From assembly GCF_004521915.1 (NCBI RefSeq), contig NZ_SDKD01000003.1:124001-188000 (forward strand): DNA of 64,000 nucleotides, given 5' to 3'. Below the pieces are notes generated by a model that saw only the letters and a program-made list of their open reading frames with translations, ran no database searches and had not been told where the DNA came from. Source of the stretch: Brevibacillus migulae (lineage in GTDB: Bacteria > Bacillota > Bacilli > Brevibacillales > Brevibacillaceae). The position numbers were made by a program, and so were the translations under genes. Shown here piece after piece: positions 12,727 to 22,307 of the stretch. Within the stretch, counting starts at the first letter, position 1. Each line of letters begins with the position of its first letter.

Positions 12727-12942
12727 GAGGAAGGGAAGAGAGGGACGGGCGGAGTCTTTGCCATACCTACAAAGGTGGAGCTTCCAAAAGCGGTACACGC
12801 TTGTCACGCAACCTCTACGTATGAATAGACTTCCTCGAAATTTTTGCGTGACGTACCGTTTTTGGAAGTGGAACCGGACAGTTTGCACTCCTTAGCGGGT
12901 GTGGCAAGAACGCAGCACCGCCCTTTCTTCCCTTCCCCCACC
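12727..12942. repeat. Palindromic non-coding element, copy 2
   Basis: Same orientation and architecture as the element at 2562-2774. The central arms are 12781-12796 with 12853-12868 and 12804-12811 with 12844-12851; the outer G-rich arm around 12727-12752 pairs with the C-rich arm around 12916-12940. Relative to copy 1, G2620-C2701 becomes C12784-G12865 and G2642-C2685 becomes A12806-T12849: paired bases changed together. The loop segment around CTCTACGTATGAATA is identical. It lies upstream of the nuo promoter. Confidence 0.85.
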
Positions 12943-13061
12943 ACCATGTTTGCAAGTAGCCAAATTTTTATCTAGGTTTCATAAAAATGAAAGGGCTTTC
13001 AATAACGCTGATTTTCACCATTTTTCTTGATGGCTTGTCGTTATAGAGGTGATCTTCTCGT

Positions 13062-13090
13062 TAGACACTGAAATAGCGATTTGCTATAAT
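13062..13090 (+). promoter_or_regulatory. Probable sigma-A promoter of the nuo operon
   Basis: TAGACA (13062-13067), 17-base spacer, then TATAAT (13085-13090) with an extended TGC just before it, 51 bases upstream of nuoA. Confidence 0.75.
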
Positions 13091-13141
13091 GGTGGAGGAT
13101 TTTTTTAACAATTTTTGCAGCGCAATGAAGGGGGAAGTGAA

Positions 13142-13513
13142 GTGCCGGACATCTATGTGAATAATTATGTCATTGTTGCGATTTTCCTGTTCTTAGGTGT
13201 GTTGTTGCCAGTCGCGACAGTCAGCTTCATTGGACGATTCTTGCGGCCAAATAACCCAACGCCTGAAAAGTTGACCACTTATGAGAGCGGTAACAATCCG
13301 ATCGGTGGCAGCTGGGTTCGTTTTAATGTAAAGTATTACATCTTTGCACTGCTTTTTGTCATATTTGACGTAGAGACATTGTTCCTGTATCCATGGGCGG
13401 TTGCTTTTAACAAGCTAGGCTTGTTTGCCCTCGTGGAAATGGTCATATTTATTGTGTTATTGGTCATCGGCTTAGTCTATGCTTGGAGAAAGAAGGTGCT
13501 GGAATGGAGTTAG
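13142..13513 (+). CDS. nuoA: NADH-quinone oxidoreductase subunit A
   Basis: A 123-residue membrane subunit with three helices and the family sequence [21 protein letters not shown]. The start is GTG 13142, 6 bases after GAAGGGGGA; the TTG at 13115 in the same frame lies before this site. It sits at the junction of membrane and peripheral arms of complex I. It overlaps nuoB by 10 bases. Confidence 0.93.
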   Translation: MPDIYVNNYVIVAIFLFLGVLLPVATVSFIGRFLRPNNPTPEKLTTYESGNNPIGGSWVRFNVKYYIFALLFVIFDVETLFLYPWAVAFNKLGLFALVEMVIFIVLLVIGLVYAWRKKVLEWS

Positions 13514-14022
13514 ATCTGCAGAAAATTGCGCCTGAACTGCAAGAAGAATTAAATCGAAATGTCCTCTTTACAACACTGGAGACGGTAAAAGGATTTGTAC
13601 GCAGCAATTCATTATGGCCCCTTTCCTTTGGATTGGCCTGTTGTGCGATTGAAATGATGGGGACGGGCGGTTCCCATTACGACCTTGACCGTTTTGGTGT
13701 TATTTTTCGTGCTTCGCCACGGCAATCCGACGTGATGATTGTTGCGGGTACCGTTACCAAAAAGATGGCACCGCTGCTTCGTCGTTTGTATGATCAAATG
13801 GCAGAGCCAAAGTGGGTTATTGCGATGGGGTCCTGTGCGACGGCTGGCGGTCCATATGTACGTTCCTACAGTGTAGTCAAAGGGGTTGACCAGATCGTCC
13901 CGGTCGACGTGTACATTCCAGGCTGCCCGCCAAATCCAGCAGCCTTGATTTATGGCATTAACAAGCTGCAAGAGAAAATTCGCCTGGAAGCGAAGACTGG
14001 AAAGCGGGTGACCAGTCAATGA
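13504..14022 (+). CDS. nuoB: NADH-quinone oxidoreductase subunit B
   Basis: A 172-residue subunit carrying the terminal N2 [4Fe-4S] cluster. The ligand cysteines are in the [17 protein letters not shown] and IPGCPPNP motifs, including the unusual tandem Cys pair. ATG 13504 inside the nuoA end is preferred to the in-frame ATG at 13483, which lies well within nuoA. It hands electrons to quinone together with NuoD. Confidence 0.95.
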   Translation: MELDLQKIAPELQEELNRNVLFTTLETVKGFVRSNSLWPLSFGLACCAIEMMGTGGSHYDLDRFGVIFRASPRQSDVMIVAGTVTKKMAPLLRRLYDQMAEPKWVIAMGSCATAGGPYVRSYSVVKGVDQIVPVDVYIPGCPPNPAALIYGINKLQEKIRLEAKTGKRVTSQ

Positions 14023-15362
14023 GTGAGGAAAAACGCAAGCCGACTCCAGAGGAAAAGGCGAAAGCAGCAGCGGAAGCAAGAGAAAAGCTGGAAGCCGCTC
14101 GCAAAGCAAAAGAAGAACAAGCAGCGCAAGCGAGTGCTCCAGAAGCAGTCGCTTCTTCTCCTGAGCAAAATGCAGTGAAGGCGGAAGCTGAGCCTGCCTC
14201 AGCGGATCAACTGGCGCAGGCCAAAGCGGAGGCGGCAGCCAAAGCAAAGGCAGCAGCAGCTGCAGCCGCCGCAGCGAAAGCAAAGGCCGCGAGAGAAGCA
14301 GCGGAAGGCGGAGCAACCGATACGAAAGCAGCGGAAACGGAAGCAGGCGGAGCTGACGCAGATGCGAAGGCAAAAGCAGCTGCAGCCGCAAAAGCCAAGG
14401 CCGCCGCGGCCGCAGCAGCAGCGGCGAAAGCAAAAGCGGCAAGAGAAGCAGCCGAAGCCGGAGCAACGGAAACGGAAGCAGGCGGAGCTGACGCAGATGC
14501 GAAGGCAAAAGCAGCTGCAGCCGCAAAAGCCAAGGCCGCTGCAGCCGCTGCAGCAGCAGCGAAAGCAAAAGCCGCAAGAGAAGCAGCAGATGGTGGAGCA
14601 GCGGAAACGGAAGCGGGCGGGGATGATGCCGACGCGAAAGCAAAAGCAGCCGCAGCCGCTAAAGCCAAGGCCGCCGCAGCCGCTGCAGCCGCAGCGAAAG
14701 CGAAAGCCGCGAGGGAAGCCGGAGAAGGTGGAGCAGCTGGTGCTGAGGCAGGCGGTGATGATGCTGACGCAAAAGCGAAAGCAATTGCAGCCGCAAAAGC
14801 AAAGGCGGCAGCTGCTGCTGCAGCGAAGGCAAAGGCAGCAGGCGGAGATGCGGCAGATACGGAAGCAGCGCCGAAAGCACCTTCCAAAAACCAGCCTCAT
14901 CTCGATCACATAGTAAAACTGATCACTGAGAAATTTGGTTCCGAAGTCATCGAGGCCTCTTATATTAACGAATTGGCAAAGGAAGTGCCTACACTCGTCA
15001 TAAAAAATGAAAATTGGCACGATGTCGCCAAGTTTTTGAAAGAAAATGACGAGCTCTCCTTTGATTACCTGTCCAATCTACATGGGGTGGACTATGAGGA
15101 TCGAATGGAAGTTTATTACCACTTTTATTCGTACAAGAACCGACAAAATCTTGCGGTAAAGGTCAAAACTGACCGAGAGCAGCCAACGGTAGCTTCGGTG
15201 ATGAATATTTGGAGCGGCGCGAACTGGAACGAACGGGAAACATACGACCTGCTGGGCATTTATTTCCCGGGACATAGTGAATTACGTCGAATCATGCTGC
15301 CAGAAGAGTGGGTGGGCCATCCACTCCGGAAAGACTATGTGCCATTTGACGAGGAGGTGTAA
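14019..15362 (+). CDS. nuoC: NADH-quinone oxidoreductase subunit C with long Ala/Lys repeat extension
   Basis: A 447-residue protein, far longer than the usual 150-220. The C-terminal 155 or so residues (about 290-447) are a normal NuoC/30-kDa domain ([19 protein letters not shown] and HPLRKDY). Residues 1-67 are charged; residues 68 to about 285 are four and a half copies of a roughly 45-residue Ala/Lys/Glu-rich unit ending in a Gly-Ala-Asp patch. The unit should form helix broken by flexible GG links. The stop of nuoB overlaps the ATG by 4 bases, and the gene is in frame throughout, so this is a real extension and not a fused neighbour. Confidence 0.9.
   Translation: MSEEKRKPTPEEKAKAAAEAREKLEAARKAKEEQAAQASAPEAVASSPEQNAVKAEAEPASADQLAQAKAEAAAKAKAAAAAAAAAKAKAAREAAEGGATDTKAAETEAGGADADAKAKAAAAAKAKAAAAAAAAAKAKAAREAAEAGATETEAGGADADAKAKAAAAAKAKAAAAAAAAAKAKAAREAADGGAAETEAGGDDADAKAKAAAAAKAKAAAAAAAAAKAKAAREAGEGGAAGAEAGGDDADAKAKAIAAAKAKAAAAAAAKAKAAGGDAADTEAAPKAPSKNQPHLDHIVKLITEKFGSEVIEASYINELAKEVPTLVIKNENWHDVAKFLKENDELSFDYLSNLHGVDYEDRMEVYYHFYSYKNRQNLAVKVKTDREQPTVASVMNIWSGANWNERETYDLLGIYFPGHSELRRIMLPEEWVGHPLRKDYVPFDEEV
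14220..14870 (+). repeat. Tandem ~135-bp repeats within nuoC
   Basis: About 4.5 GC-rich units of 135-144 bp encoding the Ala/Lys repeat. Units 2-4 (residues 116-160, 161-205, 206-250) are exactly 45 residues each, near-identical at protein level and highly similar in DNA. Such a tract is prone to slippage and copy-number change. Confidence 0.9.
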
Positions 15363-15365
15363 CGG

Positions 15366-16520
15366 ATGAGTATGAATTTGGATATGATCTCGTTAAACAG
15401 TGAATTCTCCGAGGGTACGGGCTTACGTACGGAAGAGATGCTGCTCAACGTTGGACCTCAGCACCCGAGTACACATGGGGTTTTCCGTCTGGTAGTCAAA
15501 ATTGATGGCGAAACCATCAAAGAGTCGCTTCCGGTCATTGGCTACTTGCATCGTGGTACCGAGAAGCTGGCAGAAGGCCTGAATTATACGCAAATCATTC
15601 CGTATACGGACAGGATGGATTATCTCTCCGCGATGACCAACAACTATGTGATCTGCCATGCGGTTGAGACCATGATGGGGATTCAAATTCCGGAGCGTGC
15701 AGACTTCTTGCGCGTGATCGTGATGGAGATGAACCGCATTGCCAGCCATTTGGTATGGTGGGGAACTTATCTGCTCGATATCGGGGCGATGAGTCCGTTC
15801 CTGTTTGCTTTCCGCGATCGGGAAATGATTCTGGAGCTGTTCAATGAGCTGTGCGGCGCACGACTGACCTACAATTACATGCGTATCGGCGGAGTGAAGT
15901 GGGACGCGCCTCCAGGCTGGATCGAGAAAGTGAAAGAATTTGTCAAACACCTGAAAAAAGAAATCGAGAACTATCATGCCCTTGTTACCGGCAACGAGAT
16001 CTTTATCAATCGCTTGCAAGGGATCGGCAAGTTTGATGCCAAGACGGCGATCGACTACTCCTTGTCCGGCGTGATGCTGCGCAGCACAGGTGTGAAATGG
16101 GACCTGCGCAAGGACGAACCGTATTCGGTCTACAATCGCTTTGAATTCGATGTGCCTACTGCAACTGAAGGTGATTGCTTGGCTCGCTACCAACTGCGCA
16201 TGGCAGAAATCGAACAATCGCTCAGAATATTGGAGCAAGCCTTGGGTCAATTCCCTGAAGAGGGAGAGATCATGGGCAAAGTGCCAAAAGTGATCCGTCC
16301 GCCACAAGGAGAAACCTTTGTGCGTATCGAATCGCCGCGCGGAGAAATCGGCTGCTACATCGCGAGCAACGGCAAGGATAAGCCGTGGCGCATGAAATTC
16401 CGTCGGCCTTCTTTCAATAACCTGCAAATCTTGCCCAAGTTGTTAAAGGGTGAAAACATCTCCAACATGGTGGCGATTCTTGGCAGCATCGATATCGTTC
16501 TCGGGGAGGTAGATGCGTAA
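15366..16520 (+). CDS. nuoD: NADH-quinone oxidoreductase subunit D
   Basis: A 384-residue 49-kDa-type subunit, separate from NuoC (not the fused NuoCD of E. coli). Family landmarks: GPQHPSTHG near the N-terminus (quinone-site His/Ser), YLHRGTEKLAE, DRMDYLS. A GAGGAGGTG site precedes the ATG. With NuoB it forms the quinone-binding pocket. Confidence 0.96.
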   Translation: MSMNLDMISLNSEFSEGTGLRTEEMLLNVGPQHPSTHGVFRLVVKIDGETIKESLPVIGYLHRGTEKLAEGLNYTQIIPYTDRMDYLSAMTNNYVICHAVETMMGIQIPERADFLRVIVMEMNRIASHLVWWGTYLLDIGAMSPFLFAFRDREMILELFNELCGARLTYNYMRIGGVKWDAPPGWIEKVKEFVKHLKKEIENYHALVTGNEIFINRLQGIGKFDAKTAIDYSLSGVMLRSTGVKWDLRKDEPYSVYNRFEFDVPTATEGDCLARYQLRMAEIEQSLRILEQALGQFPEEGEIMGKVPKVIRPPQGETFVRIESPRGEIGCYIASNGKDKPWRMKFRRPSFNNLQILPKLLKGENISNMVAILGSIDIVLGEVDA

Positions 16521-17530
16521 TGACCGATTTGTTGCAGCAATCCACTTCCTTGTGGAATGTATCGATGTTTATTGTGGCCGCAGTCGTGCTCTTGTTGGTC
16601 GTATTGTTCTTTGTGACGTATGCGATCTACTTTGAACGAAAAGTAATCGGATGGATGCAGCTGCGTACGGGTCCGAACCGCGTAGGCCCATTGGGGCTTT
16701 TGCAAACGGTCGTGGACGTTACCAAGCTGCTGCTGAAAGAGGACACACGTCCAAAGGATGCGGATAAAGCTTTGTATGCACTGGCACCGGTATTGGCCTA
16801 TGCTCCGGCTTTCGCCGTATTGGCCGTGATGCCATTCTCGGAGACCATCCAGTTTGCCGATCTCGGCATCGGGGTGCTGTATTACATGGCCTTGTCCAGC
16901 ATTACGGTACTGGGCGTCATTACAGCGGGGTGGGCTTCCAACAACAAGTACTCGCTGATCGGCGGTATGCGTTCGGCTGCGCAGATGATCAGCTATGAAG
17001 TGCCGTTGGTCATGTCCGTACTGGGTGTCATCCTGATGACGGGCAGCATGAATTTGCGCGAGATCGTGGAAGCGCAGCGCGATATATGGAATGTGATTCC
17101 GCAGATTCTGGGCTTTTGCGTATTCATTGTAGCCGCACAGGCTGAATTAAACCGTACGCCATTTGACCTGCCAGAGGCCGAGTCGGAGCTGGTGGCGGGT
17201 TATCACGTCGAGTACTCGGGCTTCCGCTTTGCGATGTTCATGCTGGCAGAATATGTGTATATGTTCGGGATGGGTTCACTGGTGACCATTCTGTTCCTGG
17301 GTGGCTGGTTGGCTCCGTTTGGCTTGGACTTTCTTCCGATTCCGGGGATCGTCTGGTTTATCCTCAAATTTTTGCTTTATGTGTTCTTCCAATTTTGGAT
17401 TCGCGCAACCATGCCGCGTTTTCGGGCAGATCAGCTGCTTCCGTTTGCATGGAAGGGTTTGCTGCCAATCGCGCTGGTCAATATCCTGATTACAGCAGTC
17501 GTCATCTCGTTCCAAAACGGCACGCTGTAA
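16520..17530 (+). CDS. nuoH: NADH-quinone oxidoreductase subunit H
   Basis: A 336-residue membrane subunit with about eight helices. The conserved QLRTGPNRVGPLG loop and the AELNRTPFDLPEAESELVAG loop line the quinone channel and its link to the proton pathway. Its ATG shares one base with the nuoD stop (TAATG). Confidence 0.96.
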   Translation: MTDLLQQSTSLWNVSMFIVAAVVLLLVVLFFVTYAIYFERKVIGWMQLRTGPNRVGPLGLLQTVVDVTKLLLKEDTRPKDADKALYALAPVLAYAPAFAVLAVMPFSETIQFADLGIGVLYYMALSSITVLGVITAGWASNNKYSLIGGMRSAAQMISYEVPLVMSVLGVILMTGSMNLREIVEAQRDIWNVIPQILGFCVFIVAAQAELNRTPFDLPEAESELVAGYHVEYSGFRFAMFMLAEYVYMFGMGSLVTILFLGGWLAPFGLDFLPIPGIVWFILKFLLYVFFQFWIRATMPRFRADQLLPFAWKGLLPIALVNILITAVVISFQNGTL

Positions 17531-17573
17531 ATTAAAATGAACCGATCGCACATACACAAGAGGGGTGAAACAT

Positions 17574-17987
17574 ATGCTTGGCTTTGCGAAGGGCCTCGGC
17601 TACACCTTTAAGCAGCTGACGGCGAAAAAAGTGACGCACTTTTATCCCGACGTCCCATATCCGATGCCGCCGCGGTTTCGTGGCATCCAGCACTTTTCGC
17701 CGGAAAAATGCATTGTCTGCAACCAATGTGCCCGGATTTGCCCGACCGAATGCATTCAGCTGACGGGAAAACCGCATCCGGATCCGGAGAAAAAAGGGAA
17801 AATTATCGATACTTACGATATCAACTTTGAAATCTGCATTCTCTGTGATCTTTGTACAGAGGTATGTCCTACCAATGCCATCGTCATGACCAACAATTTC
17901 GAGCTGGCTACCTACAGCCGGGATGAGCTGTTCAAAAACTTGAACTGGTTGGATGACAACAATACCAACGTGAGGGAGGAGAATTAA
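17574..17987 (+). CDS. nuoI: NADH-quinone oxidoreductase subunit I
   Basis: A 137-residue ferredoxin-like subunit binding two [4Fe-4S] clusters (N6a, N6b). The ligand sets are C46/C49/C52/C56 and C88/C91/C94/C98. ATG 17574 is preferred to the in-frame GTG at 17565, which lies in the ribosome site AGAGGGGTG. Confidence 0.95.
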   Translation: MLGFAKGLGYTFKQLTAKKVTHFYPDVPYPMPPRFRGIQHFSPEKCIVCNQCARICPTECIQLTGKPHPDPEKKGKIIDTYDINFEICILCDLCTEVCPTNAIVMTNNFELATYSRDELFKNLNWLDDNNTNVREEN

Positions 17988-17988
17988 T

Positions 17989-18498
17989 ATGTCCGGCACA
18001 TTTGCGGCATTTTTTATCCTGTCTCTCATGACAATCGGGGGAGCGGTCTTCATGATCAGCTTCACCCGCGTGGTACATATGGTGGTCTCACTCGGTGTGA
18101 CGTTTATCAGCATTGCGGGCCTTTTCATCCTGTTGGATGCTGAGTTCGTGGCCGTTTCACAGATTCTGGTCTACTCAGGGGCCATTTCGATCCTGATGCT
18201 GTTTGGGATCATGCTGACCAAGCACAATGCTGTGGAGGATGAAGGCAGCAAGGGCGTCAACCGCTTTTTTGCCTTTCTCATCGTAGCTGTATTTTTCGGG
18301 CTGTGCTTCTACGGGATTCAAAACACGATTTGGCCAGAGCCGGCACAAACAGCTCCGAACGCTCCAAGCAACGTGGAGCAGATCGGTACAGAGGTATTCA
18401 CCAAGTTCGTAATCCCGTTTGAGCTGCTGTCTGTACTGCTCTTGGTGGCGCTGGTGGGGGCCATCATCATGGCGAAAAAGGAGAGTGACAGCGAGTGA
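17989..18498 (+). CDS. nuoJ: NADH-quinone oxidoreductase subunit J
   Basis: A 169-residue, five-helix membrane subunit. The third helix region [22 protein letters not shown] contains the broken-helix motif typical of NuoJ. Begins 1 base after the nuoI stop and overlaps nuoK by 4 bases. Confidence 0.94.
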   Translation: MSGTFAAFFILSLMTIGGAVFMISFTRVVHMVVSLGVTFISIAGLFILLDAEFVAVSQILVYSGAISILMLFGIMLTKHNAVEDEGSKGVNRFFAFLIVAVFFGLCFYGIQNTIWPEPAQTAPNAPSNVEQIGTEVFTKFVIPFELLSVLLLVALVGAIIMAKKESDSE

Positions 18499-18806
18499 TA
18501 ACCGTTCAATTGCCTTCTTTTCTGCTGGTGGCACTCATTTTGTTTTGCGTCGGGCTGTATGGCGCGCTGACCAAGCGGAATGCTGTCGTCGTGCTCTTAT
18601 CGATCGAGCTGATGCTGAATGCCGTGAACATCAATCTGGTGGCCTTTTCCAAATATGGCCTACATGCCGCGATTACCGGTCAAATATTCACGCTCTTCAC
18701 GATGACCGTTGCGGCTGCGGAGGTTGCCGTAGGATTGGCCATTTTGATCGCACTGTACCGCAACCGCGAAACCGTCAATGTAGACGAAATGGATACGATG
18801 AAATAA
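18495..18806 (+). CDS. nuoK: NADH-quinone oxidoreductase subunit K
   Basis: A 103-residue three-helix subunit related to MrpC. Conserved glutamates lie in the [13 protein letters not shown] and [14 protein letters not shown] segments and belong to the proton relay. GTG start overlapping the nuoJ stop. Confidence 0.95.
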   Translation: MITVQLPSFLLVALILFCVGLYGALTKRNAVVVLLSIELMLNAVNINLVAFSKYGLHAAITGQIFTLFTMTVAAAEVAVGLAILIALYRNRETVNVDEMDTMK

Positions 18807-18835
18807 TCAGCGCTTAGAAAAGGATGGGTGAAACA

Positions 18836-20758
18836 ATGGATTCCATAATGCAATACGCTTGGCTTATCCCGCTTTTTCCGCTCTTCGCTTTCATCGTGAT
18901 CATTTCATTTGGTCGACAATTGAAGGAAGGTGCGGCTTACGTAGGGCTTCTCTTTACGGGAATCTCTTTCGTCATGGCAGTGCTGGTCTTTCTGGCACGA
19001 TTCCGGGAGGGTGCGGCTGACGTCAAGTTTCCGGTCGATTGGCTGCACATCGGAGATATCATCGTGCGGATGGGCTATGAAATCAATCAGCTGAATGCGA
19101 TGATGCTGGTCATCGTGACCTTTGTCAGCTTGCTGGTGCAGCTGTATTCCAAAGGCTATATGCATGGAGACGATCGCTTTCCCGTCTTCTATCAATACCT
19201 TTCGCTTTTCACCTTCTCCATGCTGGGCTTGGTGATCTCGCCCAACCTGCTGCAGGTGTATATATTCTGGGAGCTCGTCGGGGTTTGCTCGTTTTTGCTG
19301 GTAGGGTACTACTACTTCAAGCCTGAGGCGAAAGCGGCTGCGAAAAAGGCGTTTATCGTGACACGGATCGGCGACGTCGGTCTGTTTATCGGAATTGCGC
19401 TGTTGTTCTGGTGGACTGGCAGCTTTGAATATGCCGAGATTTTCAATGCGATTTCCTTGGGCAAATTGGAGCCGTGGATGATTACATTGGCGGCGATTCT
19501 GATTTTCATCGGGGCGGTAGGGAAGTCCGGTCAGTTTCCGCTGCATACATGGCTGCCGGACGCGATGGAAGGCCCGACGCCAGTATCTGCCTTGATCCAC
19601 GCTGCGACGATGGTGGCGGCAGGGGTGTATCTGGTGGCGGCGACCTATCCGCTGTTTATCGCATCTGAAACCGCATTGAATGTGGTTGCCTATGTCGGCG
19701 GCTTTACGGCGATTTTTGCGGCATCCATCGGTTTGACCCAGCGCGATATCAAACGGGTACTGGCATACTCCACGGTGAGTCAGCTGGGCTATATGATGAT
19801 GGCGCTCGGGATCGCAGGAGCGGCTGGCTATGTGGCGGGTACGTTCCATCTGATGACCCACGCTTTCTTCAAAGCGCTGCTGTTTCTCGGTGCTGGAAGT
19901 GTGATCCATGCTGTACATACACAAGATGTGTTTGAAATGGGCGGTCTGTGGAAGAAGATGCGAGTTACCGGTATCACGTTTTTGATCGGCTGTCTGGCGA
20001 TTGCAGGCGTACCGCCATTCGCAGGCTTCTGGTCCAAGGAGGAAATTCTGGGGGCAGCCTATACGGCGCATCGCATGGATCTGCTGTGGATCGGGCTGAT
20101 CGCCGCGTTTTTCACCGCGTTTTACATGTTCCGGTTATTCTTCCTCACGTTTGCTGGCAAGCCACAGGGAGCAGGCCATAAAGATGCGCATGAATCACCT
20201 GCTGTCATGACCGTGCCATTGGTTTTGCTGGCAGTGCTGGCGGTGGTAGCTGGATTTATCAATACGCCGTTTGTGCCGGTATTGGGCGATTGGCTCCTGG
20301 CAGGCGGGACGGGTGTGGCGATCGAAGAAGCGTTTGGCGCTGGAGAAGGACATGCCGCTGTATGGGTGCAAATCGTGGCGATTGTGGTGTCACTTGCCGG
20401 TATCGCGCTTGCCTATCTGATGTATGCGAAGCGCTCGGTAGCACCGGACATCATCGCGCGTCCGATGCCATGGCTGTATCAGCTGTCGCTGCGTAAATAT
20501 TACATCGACGAGCTGTACCACAATGTGATTGTGCGGCCGCTGCGATGGATCGGGCTTGGGCTGCAGCTGTTTGATCGTTATATCGTGGACGGATTGGTCT
20601 CGCTCGTGGAAAAAATCACGCATTTTGCAGGCTGGCTGCATGCCCGTCTGCAGAACGGACAGATGCAAACCTATGGATTTACCGTGCTGTTGGGACTTGT
20701 CCTGATTTTGATTGGCTACGTCCTGACGATGCAAGGAGGTGTTCCGTTTGCTAAATAG
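18836..20758 (+). CDS. nuoL: NADH-quinone oxidoreductase subunit L
   Basis: A 640-residue antiporter-like subunit with the family block GKSGQFPLHTWLPDAMEGPTP-type sequence and a long amphipathic C-terminal arm followed by a final membrane helix. ATG 18836 is preferred to ATG 18824, since the latter is only 1 base from AAAAGG while the former follows GGATGGGTG. It is one of the proton-pumping modules. Confidence 0.95.
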   Translation: MDSIMQYAWLIPLFPLFAFIVIISFGRQLKEGAAYVGLLFTGISFVMAVLVFLARFREGAADVKFPVDWLHIGDIIVRMGYEINQLNAMMLVIVTFVSLLVQLYSKGYMHGDDRFPVFYQYLSLFTFSMLGLVISPNLLQVYIFWELVGVCSFLLVGYYYFKPEAKAAAKKAFIVTRIGDVGLFIGIALLFWWTGSFEYAEIFNAISLGKLEPWMITLAAILIFIGAVGKSGQFPLHTWLPDAMEGPTPVSALIHAATMVAAGVYLVAATYPLFIASETALNVVAYVGGFTAIFAASIGLTQRDIKRVLAYSTVSQLGYMMMALGIAGAAGYVAGTFHLMTHAFFKALLFLGAGSVIHAVHTQDVFEMGGLWKKMRVTGITFLIGCLAIAGVPPFAGFWSKEEILGAAYTAHRMDLLWIGLIAAFFTAFYMFRLFFLTFAGKPQGAGHKDAHESPAVMTVPLVLLAVLAVVAGFINTPFVPVLGDWLLAGGTGVAIEEAFGAGEGHAAVWVQIVAIVVSLAGIALAYLMYAKRSVAPDIIARPMPWLYQLSLRKYYIDELYHNVIVRPLRWIGLGLQLFDRYIVDGLVSLVEKITHFAGWLHARLQNGQMQTYGFTVLLGLVLILIGYVLTMQGGVPFAK

Positions 20759-22301
20759 CATCTTGCTTTCCCTACTCATTTTTTCTCCGATTCTCGGCAT
20801 TCTGGTGCTGTCCATCATCCCGAAGCAGCAAATCGGAGTGATCAAGCAGATCGGGACCCTTGCCACCATTCTGCCGCTGATCCTGGCATTTATGCTGTTT
20901 GCCAGCTTTGATTACAATCACGCGCAGCTGCAATTTGTGGAAAAAGCCCAGTGGGTGTCCATACCGGTCGGCAGCCCGCAAATGGGTGAGGTTTTTTCTT
21001 TCAACATCAATTACGAGCTGGGTGTAGACGGCGTGTCCATGCCGCTCATGGTGCTGACGGCGATTATCGGCACAATGGCTGCGGTCGCTTCCTGGCAAAT
21101 CAAAAAGCGGCACAAAGAGTACTTCATTCTCTTTTTGATTCTGCTGATGGGGATGTTTGGCGTCTTTGCCGCACAAAACCTGCTGCTGTTCTTTATCTTC
21201 TTTGAAATGACGCTGGTGCCGATGTATTTCCTGATCGGAATCTGGGGCTATCCGGACCGTGAACGGGCGGCCAACCGCTTCCTGATTTACAACGGAGTCG
21301 GTTCGGCGATCATGTTTATCGCTTTTCTCGTGATCTACTTGTCCATACCGGGAGCAGATGGCAATCCGACGATGAATATTTCGGAGCTGACCCAAGCGCT
21401 CAATAGCTCCGACAATCCGATGCTGCAAAATATTGCGCCTACGTTCTTGTTCGGATTGTTTCTGGCGATCTTTATCGCATTCGGGATCAAGCTTCCCATC
21501 TTCCCGTTCCATACATGGATGCTGAAGGTGCACGTGCAGGCGCCGCCATCGATCGTCATGATCCACTCGGGAATCCTGCTGAAAATGGGGGCCTACGGCT
21601 TGATTCGCTTCGGGATCGGATTCTTTCCGGAGCAAGCCTACCAATTTTCGAAATGGATGGCGATTATCGGCTTGATCAACATTTTGTACGGAGCGATTCT
21701 GGCTTTCGTGCAAAAGGATTTGAAAATGGTGCTGGCGTACTCCAGTATCAGCCATATGGGGATCGTACTGCTCGGCTTGGCAGCCATGAACACGATTGGC
21801 TTCCAAGGGGCGATTTTCCAAGTGATCTCCCACGGATTCATCTCGGCCTTGATGTTCTTCCTGATCGGTGTCATCTGGGAGCGGACGGAATCCTCCATGC
21901 TCTCGGATTTGGGGGGGCTGGCCAAGAGCATGCCATTCGTCAGCGGAATTCTCCTGGCGGCTGCGATGGCATCACTTGGACTGCCAGGGATGTCGGGCTT
22001 CATCAGTGAATTTCTCGCGTTCCTCGGTCTGTTTGGTTCCATGCCGGTGCTGGCCGCAATTGGTACGCTCGGGATCATCCTGACAGCCGTTTACCTTCTC
22101 CGGGCTGTCCTGCGAGCGACTTTTGGCCCGATGCCGGATCGGTACCAGGGAGCAGCGGATGCGCAGCCCATAGAGGTGATTCCGATGGTCGTGCTGCTCG
22201 GATTTATCATCCTGCTCGGTATCTATCCAGCTGTGTTAAGCGAGCCATTGCAAGAAACCTTGAAGACAATCGTGCCAATCGTGCAGGGGATAGGGGGGTA
22301 A
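20748..22301 (+). CDS. nuoM: NADH-quinone oxidoreductase subunit M
   Basis: A 517-residue antiporter-like subunit. It contains the ML-helix segment KLPIFPFHTWMLKVHVQAP and the essential lysine/glutamate pattern of the family. Start TTG 20748 sits 6 bases after AAGGAGGTG; GTG 20739 overlaps that site. It overlaps the nuoL end by 11 bases. Confidence 0.94.
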   Translation: MLNSILLSLLIFSPILGILVLSIIPKQQIGVIKQIGTLATILPLILAFMLFASFDYNHAQLQFVEKAQWVSIPVGSPQMGEVFSFNINYELGVDGVSMPLMVLTAIIGTMAAVASWQIKKRHKEYFILFLILLMGMFGVFAAQNLLLFFIFFEMTLVPMYFLIGIWGYPDRERAANRFLIYNGVGSAIMFIAFLVIYLSIPGADGNPTMNISELTQALNSSDNPMLQNIAPTFLFGLFLAIFIAFGIKLPIFPFHTWMLKVHVQAPPSIVMIHSGILLKMGAYGLIRFGIGFFPEQAYQFSKWMAIIGLINILYGAILAFVQKDLKMVLAYSSISHMGIVLLGLAAMNTIGFQGAIFQVISHGFISALMFFLIGVIWERTESSMLSDLGGLAKSMPFVSGILLAAAMASLGLPGMSGFISEFLAFLGLFGSMPVLAAIGTLGIILTAVYLLRAVLRATFGPMPDRYQGAADAQPIEVIPMVVLLGFIILLGIYPAVLSEPLQETLKTIVPIVQGIGG

Positions 22302-22307
22302 GCGACG

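Noticed and set aside
14199..15020. Several long antisense and alternate-frame ORFs over the nuoC repeats
   Set aside because: A GC-rich 135-bp repeat without stops in one frame opens others by chance; the translations are monotonous Ala/Phe, Leu/Pro or Cys/Arg runs. The sense frame is confirmed by the NuoC domain at its end.
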